A program made the translations under genes and the position numbers. 64,000 nt of DNA from an uncultured Mycoplasmatota bacterium (lineage in GTDB: Bacteria > Bacillota_I > Bacilli_A > RF39 > UBA660). Shown here one piece after another: positions 43,515-52,231 of this stretch. The stretch lies in assembly GCA_900544625.1 (NCBI GenBank), contig UQVR01000001.1, forward strand, positions 1-64,000. Direction: 5' to 3'. The first letter of the stretch is position 1. Every line of letters starts with the position of its first letter. A model generated the notes under the pieces. That model was not told where the DNA came from, did not search any database, and was given only the letters and a program-made list of their open reading frames with translations.

Positions 43515-43936
43515 TGAGATATTTAGGACTTGATTTAGGGACAACTTCTCTTGGAGTAGCCATTAGTGATAAAACCAATACTTTAGTAAGCCCACTGACT
43601 TTGATCAAATTTAAAAAAGAAGATTATAATGATGCATTAAATAAATTGATGGAAATAATAAAAGATAAAAATATTTCAAAAGTAGTCTTAGGACTTCCTA
43701 AAAATATGGATAATAGTTTAGGCTTTGCAGCACAAAGAAGCTTAAATTTCAAGAAAATATTAGAAAGTGCAAATGTTGAAGTAATACTTGAAGATGAAAG
43801 ATTAACTACAGTTGAAGCGATTAATATTATGAAAAATAATGGATTAAAAAGAATTAATGAACAAAATAAAACAGATGTATTATCAGCAGTTTTGATATTA
43901 GAATCTTATTTAAAGAGGCAAAATTATGGAAAATAA
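43514..43936 (+). CDS. ruvX: Putative pre-16S rRNA nuclease/Holliday junction resolvase RuvX (YqgF)
   Basis: 140 residues with an RNase H-like fold: MRYLGLDLGTTSLGVAISD with the first catalytic Asp, VVLGLPKNMDNS, LEDERLTTVEA, and K-TDVLSAVLILESYL with the last Asp. YqgF proteins process the 5' end of 16S rRNA, and some cut junctions. It overlaps DUF1292 by 11 bases. Confidence 0.94.
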   Translation: MRYLGLDLGTTSLGVAISDKTNTLVSPLTLIKFKKEDYNDALNKLMEIIKDKNISKVVLGLPKNMDNSLGFAAQRSLNFKKILESANVEVILEDERLTTVEAINIMKNNGLKRINEQNKTDVLSAVLILESYLKRQNYGK

Positions 43937-44204
43937 GTTAGTAGTAGAAGAAGATATAGATAAAAAAGAATATAAAACCATTATAAAGATTACAATGGAA
44001 GATGAAGAATTTATTATATATACCAAAGATGAAATAAATAAGCTCGGAGATGTAATTTGTTATGTATCAAGTTATTGTTACGAAGATGGAAAACAAGTAT
44101 TAAAACCAATTAAAGATAAAAGGAAGCTAGAAATTCTTGATAATATTTTTTTACAAGTACAAAATTTAATTAATAAAAAGGATTGTGGTAAAGATGAAAA
44201 ATAA
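43926..44204 (+). CDS. DUF1292 protein (YrzB-like)
   Basis: 92 residues. The acidic beta-rich start with TIIKITMEDEEFIIYTKDEI and YCYEDGKQVLKPIKDKRKLEILDNI is typical of DUF1292. Function unknown. Its place after ruvX and before mltG is the same as in B. subtilis-type genomes. It overlaps mltG by 11 bases. Confidence 0.88.
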   Translation: MENKLVVEEDIDKKEYKTIIKITMEDEEFIIYTKDEINKLGDVICYVSSYCYEDGKQVLKPIKDKRKLEILDNIFLQVQNLINKKDCGKDEK

Positions 44205-45243
44205 AAAACTATTTATTGTTTTGGGTGTTATTCTAGGTATAATTATAGCACTTATAGCAACTTATTTTATATTACTTACACCAAGTAGTAAGAGTAATAA
44301 AGTAATTACATTTACGGTTAAAAAAGGTGATGGTAAAGAAAAAATTGTTGATAATTTAAAAGACGCAAAACTTATTAGAAGCAAGTATGCTGCAATAATT
44401 TATTTGGTAATTTCTGGTAATAAGAACTTGCAAGCAGGATCATATGAGTTTAGCAGAGATATGTCAACACAAGATATTATTAAATCTTTAAATAGTGGTG
44501 ATGTTATTAAAGAATTTAAACCAAGTGTTAAAATAACTTTAAAAGAAGGTGTTACTTTAAAAGAATACATGAAGCTAATTAGTGATGAAACTAATATAGA
44601 TTTTGATGAAGCAATAAAAAAGGTAAATGATAAATCGTTTTTGAAAGGCTTAATTGCCGATTATTGGTTTTTAACTAACGATATACTTGATGATGATATT
44701 TATTATGCCTTAGAAGGTTATTTGTTTCCTGAAACATATGAATTTTATAAAGAAACTACGGTTGAACAAGTGATAAGAAGAATTCTTAATGTAACAAATG
44801 AAAAGTTAAGCCCTTTAAAAGAAGAAATAAAGAAAAGTAAATATAGTGTTCATGAAATATTTACAATAGCAAGTATTGCTGAAAAAGAAGCAAATAAATA
44901 TGAAGATAGAAAGATGGTTACTCAAGTAATAAATAAAAGATTAGAATTAAATATGAGTTTAGGAATGGATGTAACTAGTTATTATGGTGTTCAAAAAAGT
45001 ATGAAGGAAACTTTAACAAAAGTTGACTTAAATGATGAAAACCCTTATAATACTAGAGTTACTACATTTATTGGGCTTCCTGTTGGACCTATTTGTAATC
45101 CATCTATTGGAAGTATAAAGGCTGCACTTGAACCTGCAGATACTGATTATCTTTATTTTGTAGCAGATGTAGATACTGGTAAGGTTTATTTTGCTAAAGA
45201 TATTGATGGTTTTAATGAATTAGTAAGAAGATATATAAAGTAA
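44194..45243 (+). CDS. mltG: Endolytic transglycosylase MltG
   Basis: 349 residues. One N-terminal membrane helix (about 7-28), a LysM-like domain (VKKGDGKEKIVDNLKDAKLIRS), then the YceG catalytic domain with the essential Glu at about residue 230 in ASIAEKEA, plus LEGYLFPETYEF and YNTRVTTFIGLPVGPICNPS. It cleaves nascent glycan strands at the membrane. The start at 44194 is preferred over the in-frame GTG at 44185, which is part of the ribosome site. Confidence 0.95.
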   Translation: MKNKKLFIVLGVILGIIIALIATYFILLTPSSKSNKVITFTVKKGDGKEKIVDNLKDAKLIRSKYAAIIYLVISGNKNLQAGSYEFSRDMSTQDIIKSLNSGDVIKEFKPSVKITLKEGVTLKEYMKLISDETNIDFDEAIKKVNDKSFLKGLIADYWFLTNDILDDDIYYALEGYLFPETYEFYKETTVEQVIRRILNVTNEKLSPLKEEIKKSKYSVHEIFTIASIAEKEANKYEDRKMVTQVINKRLELNMSLGMDVTSYYGVQKSMKETLTKVDLNDENPYNTRVTTFIGLPVGPICNPSIGSIKAALEPADTDYLYFVADVDTGKVYFAKDIDGFNELVRRYIK

Positions 45244-45255
45244 AGGTGAATTAAA

Positions 45256-45849
45256 TTGAAAGAACAAATATTAGAAATGGAAAGGTATGCTAACGAAAAA
45301 AATGTACCAATCATTGAAAAAAAATCTATTGCATTTATAATGAAATATATTAAAGAAAATAATATAAAAAATGTTTTAGAAATAGGAAGTGCAATTGGTT
45401 ATTCAGCAATACTTATGGCATCTAGTACACAAGATTGTGTAGTTACAACAATTGAAAGAGATGAAGTAAGATATATGGAATGCCTAAAAAATGTGAAGAA
45501 ATGTGGCATGGAAAAGAAAATTAATGTTGTTTATCAAGATGCATTAGAGTTAAATTTATCTGATGATTTAAGATATGATTTAATATTTATTGATGCAGCA
45601 AAAGGACAATATACTAAATTTTTTGAAAAGTATAAAAATTTCTTAAATCCAAATGGTACCATTATAACAGATAATATTAAATTTCATGGTTATGTTGGTG
45701 AATCTAGTAAGTTAGATAAAGGCAATTTAAAAAGCCTAGTGGAAAAAATCGAAAATTATATTGAATTTTTAAAAAGTAATACTGAGTTTGATACCGAGTT
45801 TTATGATATTGGGGATGGACTATCAGTAAGTACATGGAAACATGAATAA
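45256..45849 (+). CDS. trmR: tRNA 5-hydroxyuridine methyltransferase TrmR (YrrM-like)
   Basis: 197 residues of class I SAM-dependent O-methyltransferase fold: motif I VLEIGSAIGYSAILMA, acidic post-I TIERDEVR, IDAAKGQY and a metal-site TDNIKFHGYV. It corresponds to B. subtilis YrrM/TrmR, which methylates ho5U34 to mo5U34 in tRNA. The two U32 proteins that follow are the hydroxylation partners in the same order as YrrN-YrrO. It starts at TTG behind AAAGGTGA at 8 bases. Confidence 0.85.
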   Translation: MKEQILEMERYANEKNVPIIEKKSIAFIMKYIKENNIKNVLEIGSAIGYSAILMASSTQDCVVTTIERDEVRYMECLKNVKKCGMEKKINVVYQDALELNLSDDLRYDLIFIDAAKGQYTKFFEKYKNFLNPNGTIITDNIKFHGYVGESSKLDKGNLKSLVEKIENYIEFLKSNTEFDTEFYDIGDGLSVSTWKHE

Positions 45850-46603
45850 ATTAGTAACTGTAACTAATAAAGATTTTATAAGTAATTTAAAGAAAGAGGA
45901 TGTAACACTAGTTTATCCTCTTAGATTTTTTTCCGTAGGTTATGAAGAGTATTTTGATATAAAAGATATAGATGATTTTGTCTTAGTAAATAGAATATTA
46001 AATGATGAAGAATTAAATAATTTTGAAGAAATTTTAGTATCGAGCGATGTAAAAGGAATTATGTTTGATGATTTAGGTATTTTAGATATTGTTAAGGATA
46101 TGAATATAACTAAGATATTAATATTAGATCATATAAGTAATAATGTTAGCTCAATTAATAGTTATTTAGAATATGTAGATAGTATAGTTGTTTCTAGTGA
46201 TTTATCTGAAGAAGAAATTAGGAATATAGTTAAAAATGTTAATAAAAAAGTAGTAATATATACATTTGGTTTAAAAGGGCTTATGTTTTCAAGAAGAAAT
46301 TTATTAGATAATTATGAGATGTATTATAAATTAGATAAAGAAAAAGTAATAGATAGCCATATCAATAATAAATTTTTTAAAGTAATAGAATCTGATTATG
46401 GAACTAAAGTTTATGCTTATCCATATTATGACGGAACTAGTTTACTTGATTTAGATAATGTTTTATATTTCTGGTATGATCCCATTCTTTTAGATATAAA
46501 TAATATAAGAAAAGTATTAAATAATGATTTAAGTAATATAGATTGTAGTAGAATATTTTTAGATAAAAAAACAGTATATAAGGTAGGTGATTTAGATGCC
46601 TGA
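45842..46603 (+). CDS. trhP1: U32-family-like protein, TrhP1 (YrrN-like)
   Basis: 253 residues, divergent. The identification leans on position: between trmR and the clear U32 protein, as YrrN in B. subtilis. The pattern of alternating strands and helices (KILILDHISNNV, DSIVVSSDLSEEEI, KVVIYTFGLKGLMFSRRNLLDNY) fits the barrel part of U32 proteins. It overlaps both neighbours by 8 bases. Expected role: with TrhP2, prephenate-dependent hydroxylation of U34. Confidence 0.65.
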   Translation: MNKLVTVTNKDFISNLKKEDVTLVYPLRFFSVGYEEYFDIKDIDDFVLVNRILNDEELNNFEEILVSSDVKGIMFDDLGILDIVKDMNITKILILDHISNNVSSINSYLEYVDSIVVSSDLSEEEIRNIVKNVNKKVVIYTFGLKGLMFSRRNLLDNYEMYYKLDKEKVIDSHINNKFFKVIESDYGTKVYAYPYYDGTSLLDLDNVLYFWYDPILLDINNIRKVLNNDLSNIDCSRIFLDKKTVYKVGDLDA

Positions 46604-47783
46604 GTTATTAGCACCTGCTGGTGATTTTGAAAAAATGAAGTTTGCTTACCTATATGGAGCAGATGCTATTTATTGCGGTGGACAAAATTTTAGTTTAAGA
46701 GCTAATGCTAAGAATTTTAGTTTAGAAGAATTAAAAGAAGCAAGTAATTATGCTCATAGGCTAGGTAAGAAGATTTATGTAACTGTTAATATTGTGTTTC
46801 ATGATGAAAATTTAAGTGGTTTAGAAGAATATTTGAAATATTTGGATAGTATAAAAGTTGATGGAATAATTGCAAGTGATATAATAGTTATTAAGATGTG
46901 TCAAGATTTTAATCTTGGTTTGAATGTTTGTTTATCTACACAAGCTAGTACTCTAAATAGTAGAGCAGTTAAATTTTGGCAAAAGTTAGGTGTTACAAGA
47001 GTGGTTTTAGCACGTGAGGCATCTCGTCAAGATTTAATTAATATTGCTAAAACTGGTATTGAAATCGAAACGTTTATTCATGGTGCTATCTGTACTTCTT
47101 TTAGTGGTAAATGTGTTTTATCAAATTATATGACTAATAGAGATTCTAATCGTGGTGGTTGTGCTCAAGTATGTCGTTGGGAATTTTTAGTAAACGATAA
47201 ACCTAATTTAACTATTATGCCTAAAGATTTAAATATGGTACCATTTATAAAAGATCAAATTGATTTAGGTGTTGCATCTTTTAAAATTGAAGGTAGAATG
47301 CGTTCAATTTATTATGTATCTACTGTTTTACTAAGTTATAGAAGAATGATTGATGCGGCTTTAAATAATACTTTAACTAAAAAAATGGAAGATTATTATT
47401 TAAAAATATTAAATCGTTGTGCAAATCGTGAATCAACTCCGCAATTTTATGATAAATTACCTGGAGTAAATGAAGAATATTGGAATGGAAGAACAGAAGT
47501 ATCAAATCAAGATTTTTTAGGATTAGTGTTAGACTATGATGAAGTAATTAAAGTTGCTACGATTGAGGTAAGAAATTACTTTGAGAGCGGACAAATTGTG
47601 CAATTTTTTGGACCAAATCATGAAACATTTGATTATCAAATTAATACAATATATGATAATGAAGATAATGTTATCGATGTATGTAGGCATCCAAAAAGTA
47701 TTATAAAAATGAATGTGGATGATAAACTACAAGTAAATGATATGATGAGGTTAAAAGTATTTGACAAATTAGATGTTTTATAG
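46596..47783 (+). CDS. trhP2: U32 family protein, tRNA hydroxylation protein TrhP2 (YrrO-like)
   Basis: 395 residues. PELLAPAGDFEKMKFAYLYGADAIYCGG is the U32 N terminus. The family signature ETFIHGAICTSFSGKCVLSNYMTNRDSNRGGCAQVCRW holds the cysteines that bind the Fe-S cluster, and SFKIEGRMRS follows. Formerly called peptidase U32; the family is now tied to tRNA and ubiquinone hydroxylation. The greA promoter overlaps its last codons. Confidence 0.92.
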   Translation: MPELLAPAGDFEKMKFAYLYGADAIYCGGQNFSLRANAKNFSLEELKEASNYAHRLGKKIYVTVNIVFHDENLSGLEEYLKYLDSIKVDGIIASDIIVIKMCQDFNLGLNVCLSTQASTLNSRAVKFWQKLGVTRVVLAREASRQDLINIAKTGIEIETFIHGAICTSFSGKCVLSNYMTNRDSNRGGCAQVCRWEFLVNDKPNLTIMPKDLNMVPFIKDQIDLGVASFKIEGRMRSIYYVSTVLLSYRRMIDAALNNTLTKKMEDYYLKILNRCANRESTPQFYDKLPGVNEEYWNGRTEVSNQDFLGLVLDYDEVIKVATIEVRNYFESGQIVQFFGPNHETFDYQINTIYDNEDNVIDVCRHPKSIIKMNVDDKLQVNDMMRLKVFDKLDVL

Positions 47784-47789
47784 TATGAT
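47761..47789 (+). promoter_or_regulatory. Promoter of greA inside the trhP2 end
   Basis: TTGACA (47761-47766), 17 bases, TATGAT (47784-47789). Confidence 0.7.
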
Positions 47790-47829
47790 TATGAACTGTA
47801 AATTGAAATAAAAAAGGAGATTGATTTTT

Positions 47830-48297
47830 ATGAAAAAAGAAAATACATTTATAATGACTGCGGAAGGGTTTTTAGAAGCTGAAAATGAATTGAATGAGCT
47901 TAAAAATGTTCGTCGTCCAGAAGTAATTAAAGCGTTAAAAGAAGCAAGAGCTTTAGGAGATTTATCTGAAAATGCCGATTATGATGCTGCTAGAAATGAA
48001 CAAGCTATAATTGAAGCAAAGATTCAAGAATTAGAATATAAACTTGAACATGCTGAAATAATAGATAATAAAAAAAAGAATGAAGTTAGTTTGGGTTCAA
48101 CAGTTACTATTAGCTATGATGATGGTGAAGAAGAAGAATATAAAATTGTTGGGTCTATGGAAGCTGATCCATTTGAAAATAAAATATCAAATGAATCACC
48201 TTTAGGAATTGCTTTGCTTAAACATAAAATTGGTGATAGTGTTGAAGTTGCGAGCCCAAATGGTGGTTATATAATAAAAATTAAAAAAATAGCTTAG
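47830..48297 (+). CDS. greA: Transcription elongation factor GreA
   Basis: 155 residues. The N-terminal coiled-coil carries the tip acids in LGDLSENADYDAARNEQ, which enter the RNA polymerase channel to rescue backtracked complexes. The C-terminal FKBP-like domain ends in SPNGGYIIKIKKI. The start at 47830 follows AAAGGAG at about 10 bases; an upstream in-frame TTG at 47821 is closer to the site and less likely. Confidence 0.96.
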   Translation: MKKENTFIMTAEGFLEAENELNELKNVRRPEVIKALKEARALGDLSENADYDAARNEQAIIEAKIQELEYKLEHAEIIDNKKKNEVSLGSTVTISYDDGEEEEYKIVGSMEADPFENKISNESPLGIALLKHKIGDSVEVASPNGGYIIKIKKIA

Positions 48298-48321
48298 ATT
48301 CTAGGAAATTGGTTTATTTTC

Positions 48322-48350
48322 TTGTAAAATGAAGGTAATTATATTATAAT
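48322..48350 (+). promoter_or_regulatory. Promoter of tig
   Basis: TTGTAA (48322-48327), 17 bases, TATAAT (48345-48350). Confidence 0.65.
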
Positions 48351-48375
48351 AAAGTAGTTAGGAAGGAAGTATTTT

Positions 48376-49620
48376 ATGAAAAATGTACATGAAGTTGAAA
48401 TTAAATTAGAAAAAGAATGGGTAGATTCTTTAGATGCCGTATTCAAAAAGAAAAATAAAGAAGTTAAAATTGATGGTTTTAGAAAAGGAATGGCAAGTAA
48501 AGAAATTTATTTAAAACATTTTGGAATTGAATCATTATATGCTGATGCTATAGATGCTTGTATAAGTGTTGCATATAAAAAGGCTTTAGATAAAGAAAAA
48601 TTAATACCAGTTATTGAACCTCAAGTTGATGTTACTGGAATTAGTGATACAAATGTTATATTTAAATTTACTATTATAACTAAACCAGAAGTTACTCTAG
48701 GTGATTATAAAAACTTAAAAGTTAAAAAAGAAGAAGCTAAAGTAACTGATGAAGAAGTAAATAATGAAATTGAGCACATGAGAGCTCACATGGCTGATGT
48801 TGTTGTAAAAGAAGATGGCACAGTTGTTGAAGGTGATACCGCAGTTATTAGCTTTACTGGAGTTGTTGATGGTAAAGAGGTTGAAGGTGCCAAAGGAGAA
48901 AATTATCCATTAGAAATAGGAAGCCATTCATTTATTCCTGGCTTTGAAGAAGGCGTAATCGGAATGAAGACTGGAGAAACTAAAGAATTAAATCTTAAAT
49001 TTCCTGAAAACTATGTTGAAGAGTTAAAAGGTATGGATGTAACATTTACTGTAACAGTAAATGAAGTTAAAACTAGGGTTTTACCTGAAATTAATAAAGA
49101 ATTCTTTGAAGATTTAGGATATGAAGATGTAAAAGATGAGGCTGGATTAAAAGCTAAAGTTAAAGAAGAATTAATTCATGAAAAAGAACATCATTTAGAA
49201 GATGAATTTATGGATAAGGTATTAGAAGCAGCAGCTAAAAACATGAAAGCTGAAATTAATCCAGAAATTATTGATGAAGAAGTTCATAGAATGATTAATC
49301 AATATGCAGAACAATTAAAGATGCAAGGAATGGATTTCAATGAATTTATGAAAATTACTGGTACTAAAGAAGAAGATTTACATAAACAAATGGAACCAGA
49401 AGCTGAAAAACGTGTTAAATATCGTTTTATGTTAGAAGCTATTGCTGAAAAAGAAGATTTAAAATTTACTAAAGAAGAAGTTGAAAATAGAGCTTCAGAA
49501 ATTGCAGCATCTTATGGTGTTGATAAAGCTGAACTTTTAAAAGCTTATGGATCAATGGACGTTATTGAATATGATATGAAGATGCATAAAGCATTAGAAA
49601 TATTAAAAGAAAATAATTAA
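48376..49620 (+). CDS. tig: Trigger factor
   Basis: 414 residues with the three standard domains: ribosome-binding N domain (to about 115), FKBP-type PPIase (about 150-235, GDTAVISFTGVVDGKEVEG and IPGFEEGVIGMKTGE) and the C-terminal chaperone arms. The ribosome-docking loop reads GFRKGMAS where the signature has GFRxGxxP, so the final Pro is lost. Binds nascent chains at the exit tunnel. The stop codon lies within the terminator stem. Confidence 0.96.
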   Translation: MKNVHEVEIKLEKEWVDSLDAVFKKKNKEVKIDGFRKGMASKEIYLKHFGIESLYADAIDACISVAYKKALDKEKLIPVIEPQVDVTGISDTNVIFKFTIITKPEVTLGDYKNLKVKKEEAKVTDEEVNNEIEHMRAHMADVVVKEDGTVVEGDTAVISFTGVVDGKEVEGAKGENYPLEIGSHSFIPGFEEGVIGMKTGETKELNLKFPENYVEELKGMDVTFTVTVNEVKTRVLPEINKEFFEDLGYEDVKDEAGLKAKVKEELIHEKEHHLEDEFMDKVLEAAAKNMKAEINPEIIDEEVHRMINQYAEQLKMQGMDFNEFMKITGTKEEDLHKQMEPEAEKRVKYRFMLEAIAEKEDLKFTKEEVENRASEIAASYGVDKAELLKAYGSMDVIEYDMKMHKALEILKENN

Positions 49621-49643
49621 AGACCTATATTTGGTCTTTTTTT
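49619..49643 (+). terminator. Terminator after tig
   Basis: AAAGACC (49619-49625) and GGTCTTT (49633-49639), then Ts. Confidence 0.75.
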
Positions 49644-49644
49644 C

Positions 49645-49674
49645 TTGACAATTTATATAAATTTATTATAAAAT
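49645..49674 (+). promoter_or_regulatory. Promoter of the 207-residue gene
   Basis: TTGACA (49645-49650), 18 bases, TAAAAT (49669-49674), directly after the tig terminator. Confidence 0.6.
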
Positions 49675-49698
49675 ATTCCTTACCTAAGGAGGGGAAAT

Positions 49699-50322
49699 AT
49701 GAAAAAGTATGAAGAAGCTAAGAAAGACTTAGTGTTAAATGGTTTTGATGAAGCAAAAGTTAATGAACTAACTAATTTATTTGTAGAAGATTTCCTTGAT
49801 TCTGAATATGAAAAACTAGGAGAATCTTTAGATATGTATATTGATGAAGTTAGAGATGGTCAAATATTACCTAATGAATTTGGAGTCGTTAAGTTTGCGG
49901 AAATAGTTAACGATAACGAAGAAAAACAATCTAAATCTATAGTTGTTTCTACTTTTAGAAATGTTGTAACTAATAAATTTAATGAAATGGCTAAAAGAGA
50001 GCCTTTACAAAGCGTATTGGTTTTGGGTGGAACAATGGAATATCACCATGATTTTGCAGCGTATGGATTTAATCCTTATGTTTTTGCTAAGGATATTCTT
50101 GTATCATTTGATGATTATGGTCTTTGTAGTATTCATCCAACTGGATATGAATATGGTTTTATAAAAATATCAGATTTAATAACTTTGCTTAATAACAAAG
50201 GTTTAGAAAAAAGTTTTTTATTAGTTGAAAAGAATAATGGTGTAGGATTTGATTTATTAATTGAATATGATAAAATAATGAGTCTGGGAAAATCTGATGA
50301 ATTAACTTTAAAGAGAGTCTAA
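49699..50322 (+). CDS. Hypothetical 207-residue cytosolic protein
   Basis: Not recognised. An acidic helical N-terminal half (KKYEEAKKDLVLNGFDEAKV) precedes a beta-rich part with VLVLGGTMEYHHDFAAYGFNPYVF, LVSFDDYGLCSIHPTGYEYGF and SFLLVEKNNGVGFDLLIEYD. No signal peptide or membrane segment. GGAGGGG lies 6 bases before the ATG. Single-gene unit with its own promoter and a bidirectional terminator that overlaps the stop. Confidence 0.75.
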   Translation: MKKYEEAKKDLVLNGFDEAKVNELTNLFVEDFLDSEYEKLGESLDMYIDEVRDGQILPNEFGVVKFAEIVNDNEEKQSKSIVVSTFRNVVTNKFNEMAKREPLQSVLVLGGTMEYHHDFAAYGFNPYVFAKDILVSFDDYGLCSIHPTGYEYGFIKISDLITLLNNKGLEKSFLLVEKNNGVGFDLLIEYDKIMSLGKSDELTLKRV

Positions 50323-50338
50323 AAAAAGACTCTCTTTT
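50310..50338. terminator. Bidirectional terminator
   Basis: AAAGAGAGTCT (50310-50320) and AGACTCTCTTT (50327-50337) around a loop of As. The A-rich 5' flank and T end let it serve the plus-strand 207-residue gene and the minus-strand miniprotein gene. Confidence 0.8.
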
Positions 50339-50343
50339 GAGTC

Positions 50344-50436
50344 TTATATAATATATGCAATTATTCCTGCGATAACGCTTGCTACCATGATAAGAAGCAT
50401 TATCCATACTACAATTTTTTGTGCTTTTTTATTCAA
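50344..50436 (-). CDS. 30-residue membrane miniprotein resembling Prli42/DUF4044
   Basis: TTG at 50436 to TAA at 50344 on the minus strand, 30 codons. Lys-rich start (NKKAQKIVVW) then a single membrane helix (IMLLIMVASVIAGIIAYII). This K-K-x-x-K-I-V-V-x-x-M-L-x-x-M-x-x-S pattern is that of the stressosome-associated miniprotein Prli42 and of DUF4044 in Gram-positives. The ribosome site GTGGTGA is 7 bases before the start, a promoter lies upstream and a terminator 6 bases after the stop. Which of the two families it belongs to I cannot say. Confidence 0.7.
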   Translation of the reverse strand: MNKKAQKIVVWIMLLIMVASVIAGIIAYII

Positions 50437-50467
50437 AATATTTCACCACTTTCTTTTTTCTATTAAT

Positions 50468-50496
50468 AATTTATCATATTTGTTATAAATTTGCAA
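50468..50496 (-). promoter_or_regulatory. Promoter of the miniprotein gene
   Basis: On the minus strand TTGCAA (50496-50491), 17 bases, TAAATT (50473-50468). The plus-strand gene at 50518 starts divergently from the same gap. Confidence 0.5.
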
Positions 50497-50517
50497 TATA
50501 ATTAAGTGGTGATAATC

Positions 50518-51093
50518 ATGTGGACAAGCCTAAATAAGAAATTATATGTATTTATGAGTATAATATTAGTAATTGGTTTTATTATAGGAATAGTATTTGT
50601 AGTATTACTAGATGAAGCTACAAAAGAAATATTATTTTTAAATATTAATGAAGTATTACAAAATTTTAGCTATGTAAATACTAATGGTTTAATAATACAT
50701 TTGGTTATATTGTCTAGTTTACTTATTTTAAGTATGTTTTTAATTGGTGGTCCTTTAGTTTTGTTTTTTATGTTTTATAATGGTTTTAGTATTGGTTTTA
50801 TTATAAGCAGTTTAACATGTATTTTTGGTATAAAGGGAATATTGTTTGGTTCAATTTATGTAATAATTTATAAATTGCTGTTTTTAATTATGCTTGTAGT
50901 CTTTAGTGTTAATTTGTTTAAAATAATTAAATGTGTTATTGATAGAATTGTATATAAGAATAACAATAAAGAATCATTGGTTGTATTTATAAAAAGAAGT
51001 GTAATATTTATAGGAATTGTACTTATACTCGATATAATTTTATATTTTGTAGGTGGAAAACTAGTAAATCTCTTTAATTTTTTGATTAGTTAG
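50518..51093 (+). CDS. SpoIIM-like (DUF95) integral membrane protein
   Basis: 191 residues, about five membrane helices. The middle (FLIGGPLVLFFMFYNGFSIGFIISSLTCIFGIKGILFGSIYVIIYKLLFL) has the glycine-rich arrangement of the stage II sporulation protein M family. Members also occur in non-sporulating bacteria, so this is not evidence for sporulation. The start at 50518 follows GTGGTGA at 6-8 bases. mnmA begins 17 bases after its stop. Confidence 0.55.
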   Translation: MWTSLNKKLYVFMSIILVIGFIIGIVFVVLLDEATKEILFLNINEVLQNFSYVNTNGLIIHLVILSSLLILSMFLIGGPLVLFFMFYNGFSIGFIISSLTCIFGIKGILFGSIYVIIYKLLFLIMLVVFSVNLFKIIKCVIDRIVYKNNNKESLVVFIKRSVIFIGIVLILDIILYFVGGKLVNLFNFLIS

Positions 51094-51110
51094 TATATAA
51101 TAGTTATGTG

Positions 51111-52229
51111 ATGTTTATGGAAAAAGTAATTATTGGAATATCTGGTGGTGTTGATTCTGCGGTTGGAGCCTTACTTTTAATTAAGCAAGGTTATGAAGTC
51201 GAAGGTTTGTTTATGCGAAATTGGGATAGCAATATTAATAATGATTTTTTAGGAAATCCTAATGATTTTAATGATATTTGTCCTCAAGAAAAAGATTATA
51301 ATGATGCATTAGAGTTGTGCAATAAATTAGGAATAAAATTACATAGAATTGATTTTGTTAAGGAATATTGGGATTATGTATTTACATATTTTTTAGAAGA
51401 ATTAAAAAAGGGAAGAACTCCAAACCCTGATATGTTATGTAATAAGTTTATTAAGTTTGATCTATTTATAAAAGAAGCAAAAAGACTAGGAGCAGATTAT
51501 ATTGCTACTGGTCACTATGCTAGAATGGAAGATGGCAAATTAAAAAGAAGCATTGATTTAAATAAAGATCAAACATATTTTTTGGCTGATGTAAAAAAAG
51601 AAAGCTTAAAAAATGTTTTGTTTCCAGTTGGAGATTATACAAAACCTGAGATTAGAAAAATAGCTGAAGATAATAATTTAAATGTTGCTCATAAGAAAGA
51701 TTCAACAGGTATTTGTTTTATTGGAGAAAGAAACTATCAAAAGTTTATTGAAAATTACTTAAAACCTAATCCTGGAGATATTGTTGATGTATCTACAAAA
51801 GAAGTTATTGGTAGACATACGGGCTTAATGAATTATACAATTGGTCAAAGAAGAAATGTAGGTATAAGTGGTAATTTAGAAAGACATTATGTATGTGGTA
51901 AGAATGTTAATAATAATATTTTATATGTAGCTTTTGGAGAAGACAATAAATATTTAATGAGTGATGAATGCATTATAGATAATGTTAATTTTATAAGTAA
52001 CTTAAGACCTACATTTTGTACTGCTAAATTTAGATATAGAGATCAGGATCATGCTGTGGAATTAGAATATTTGGAAAATAATAAGATAAGAGTTAAATAC
52101 CCTGAAAAAGTAAAAGCGGTAACACCAGGACAAGCATGTGTTTTATATCTCGGTGAAGAATGTCTTGGGTGTGGATTTATTGATGAAATAAAAAATAATG
52201 GAGAATTTTTATGGTATTTACATAACTAA
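51111..52229 (+). CDS. mnmA: tRNA-specific 2-thiouridylase MnmA
   Basis: About 372 residues. PP-loop SGGVDS at 11-16, catalytic Cys110 in NPDMLCNKFIKF, second Cys202 in STGICFIG, and the TGHYAR and NYTIGQRRNVG motifs. Thiolates U34 of Lys/Glu/Gln tRNAs. No ribosome site precedes any candidate start (51108 GTG, 51111 ATG, 51117 ATG). Instead TATAAT lies at 51096-51101, so transcription would begin at or just before the start codon: a leaderless mRNA is likely. The only -35 at 17-base spacing is a weak TTTAAT (51073-51078). Confidence 0.94.
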   Translation: MFMEKVIIGISGGVDSAVGALLLIKQGYEVEGLFMRNWDSNINNDFLGNPNDFNDICPQEKDYNDALELCNKLGIKLHRIDFVKEYWDYVFTYFLEELKKGRTPNPDMLCNKFIKFDLFIKEAKRLGADYIATGHYARMEDGKLKRSIDLNKDQTYFLADVKKESLKNVLFPVGDYTKPEIRKIAEDNNLNVAHKKDSTGICFIGERNYQKFIENYLKPNPGDIVDVSTKEVIGRHTGLMNYTIGQRRNVGISGNLERHYVCGKNVNNNILYVAFGEDNKYLMSDECIIDNVNFISNLRPTFCTAKFRYRDQDHAVELEYLENNKIRVKYPEKVKAVTPGQACVLYLGEECLGCGFIDEIKNNGEFLWYLHN

Positions 52230-52231
52230 AC

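Noticed and set aside
50518..51093. SpoIIM-like protein as evidence of sporulation
   Set aside because: The family is wide among non-sporulating bacteria, and no other sporulation gene is in the window.
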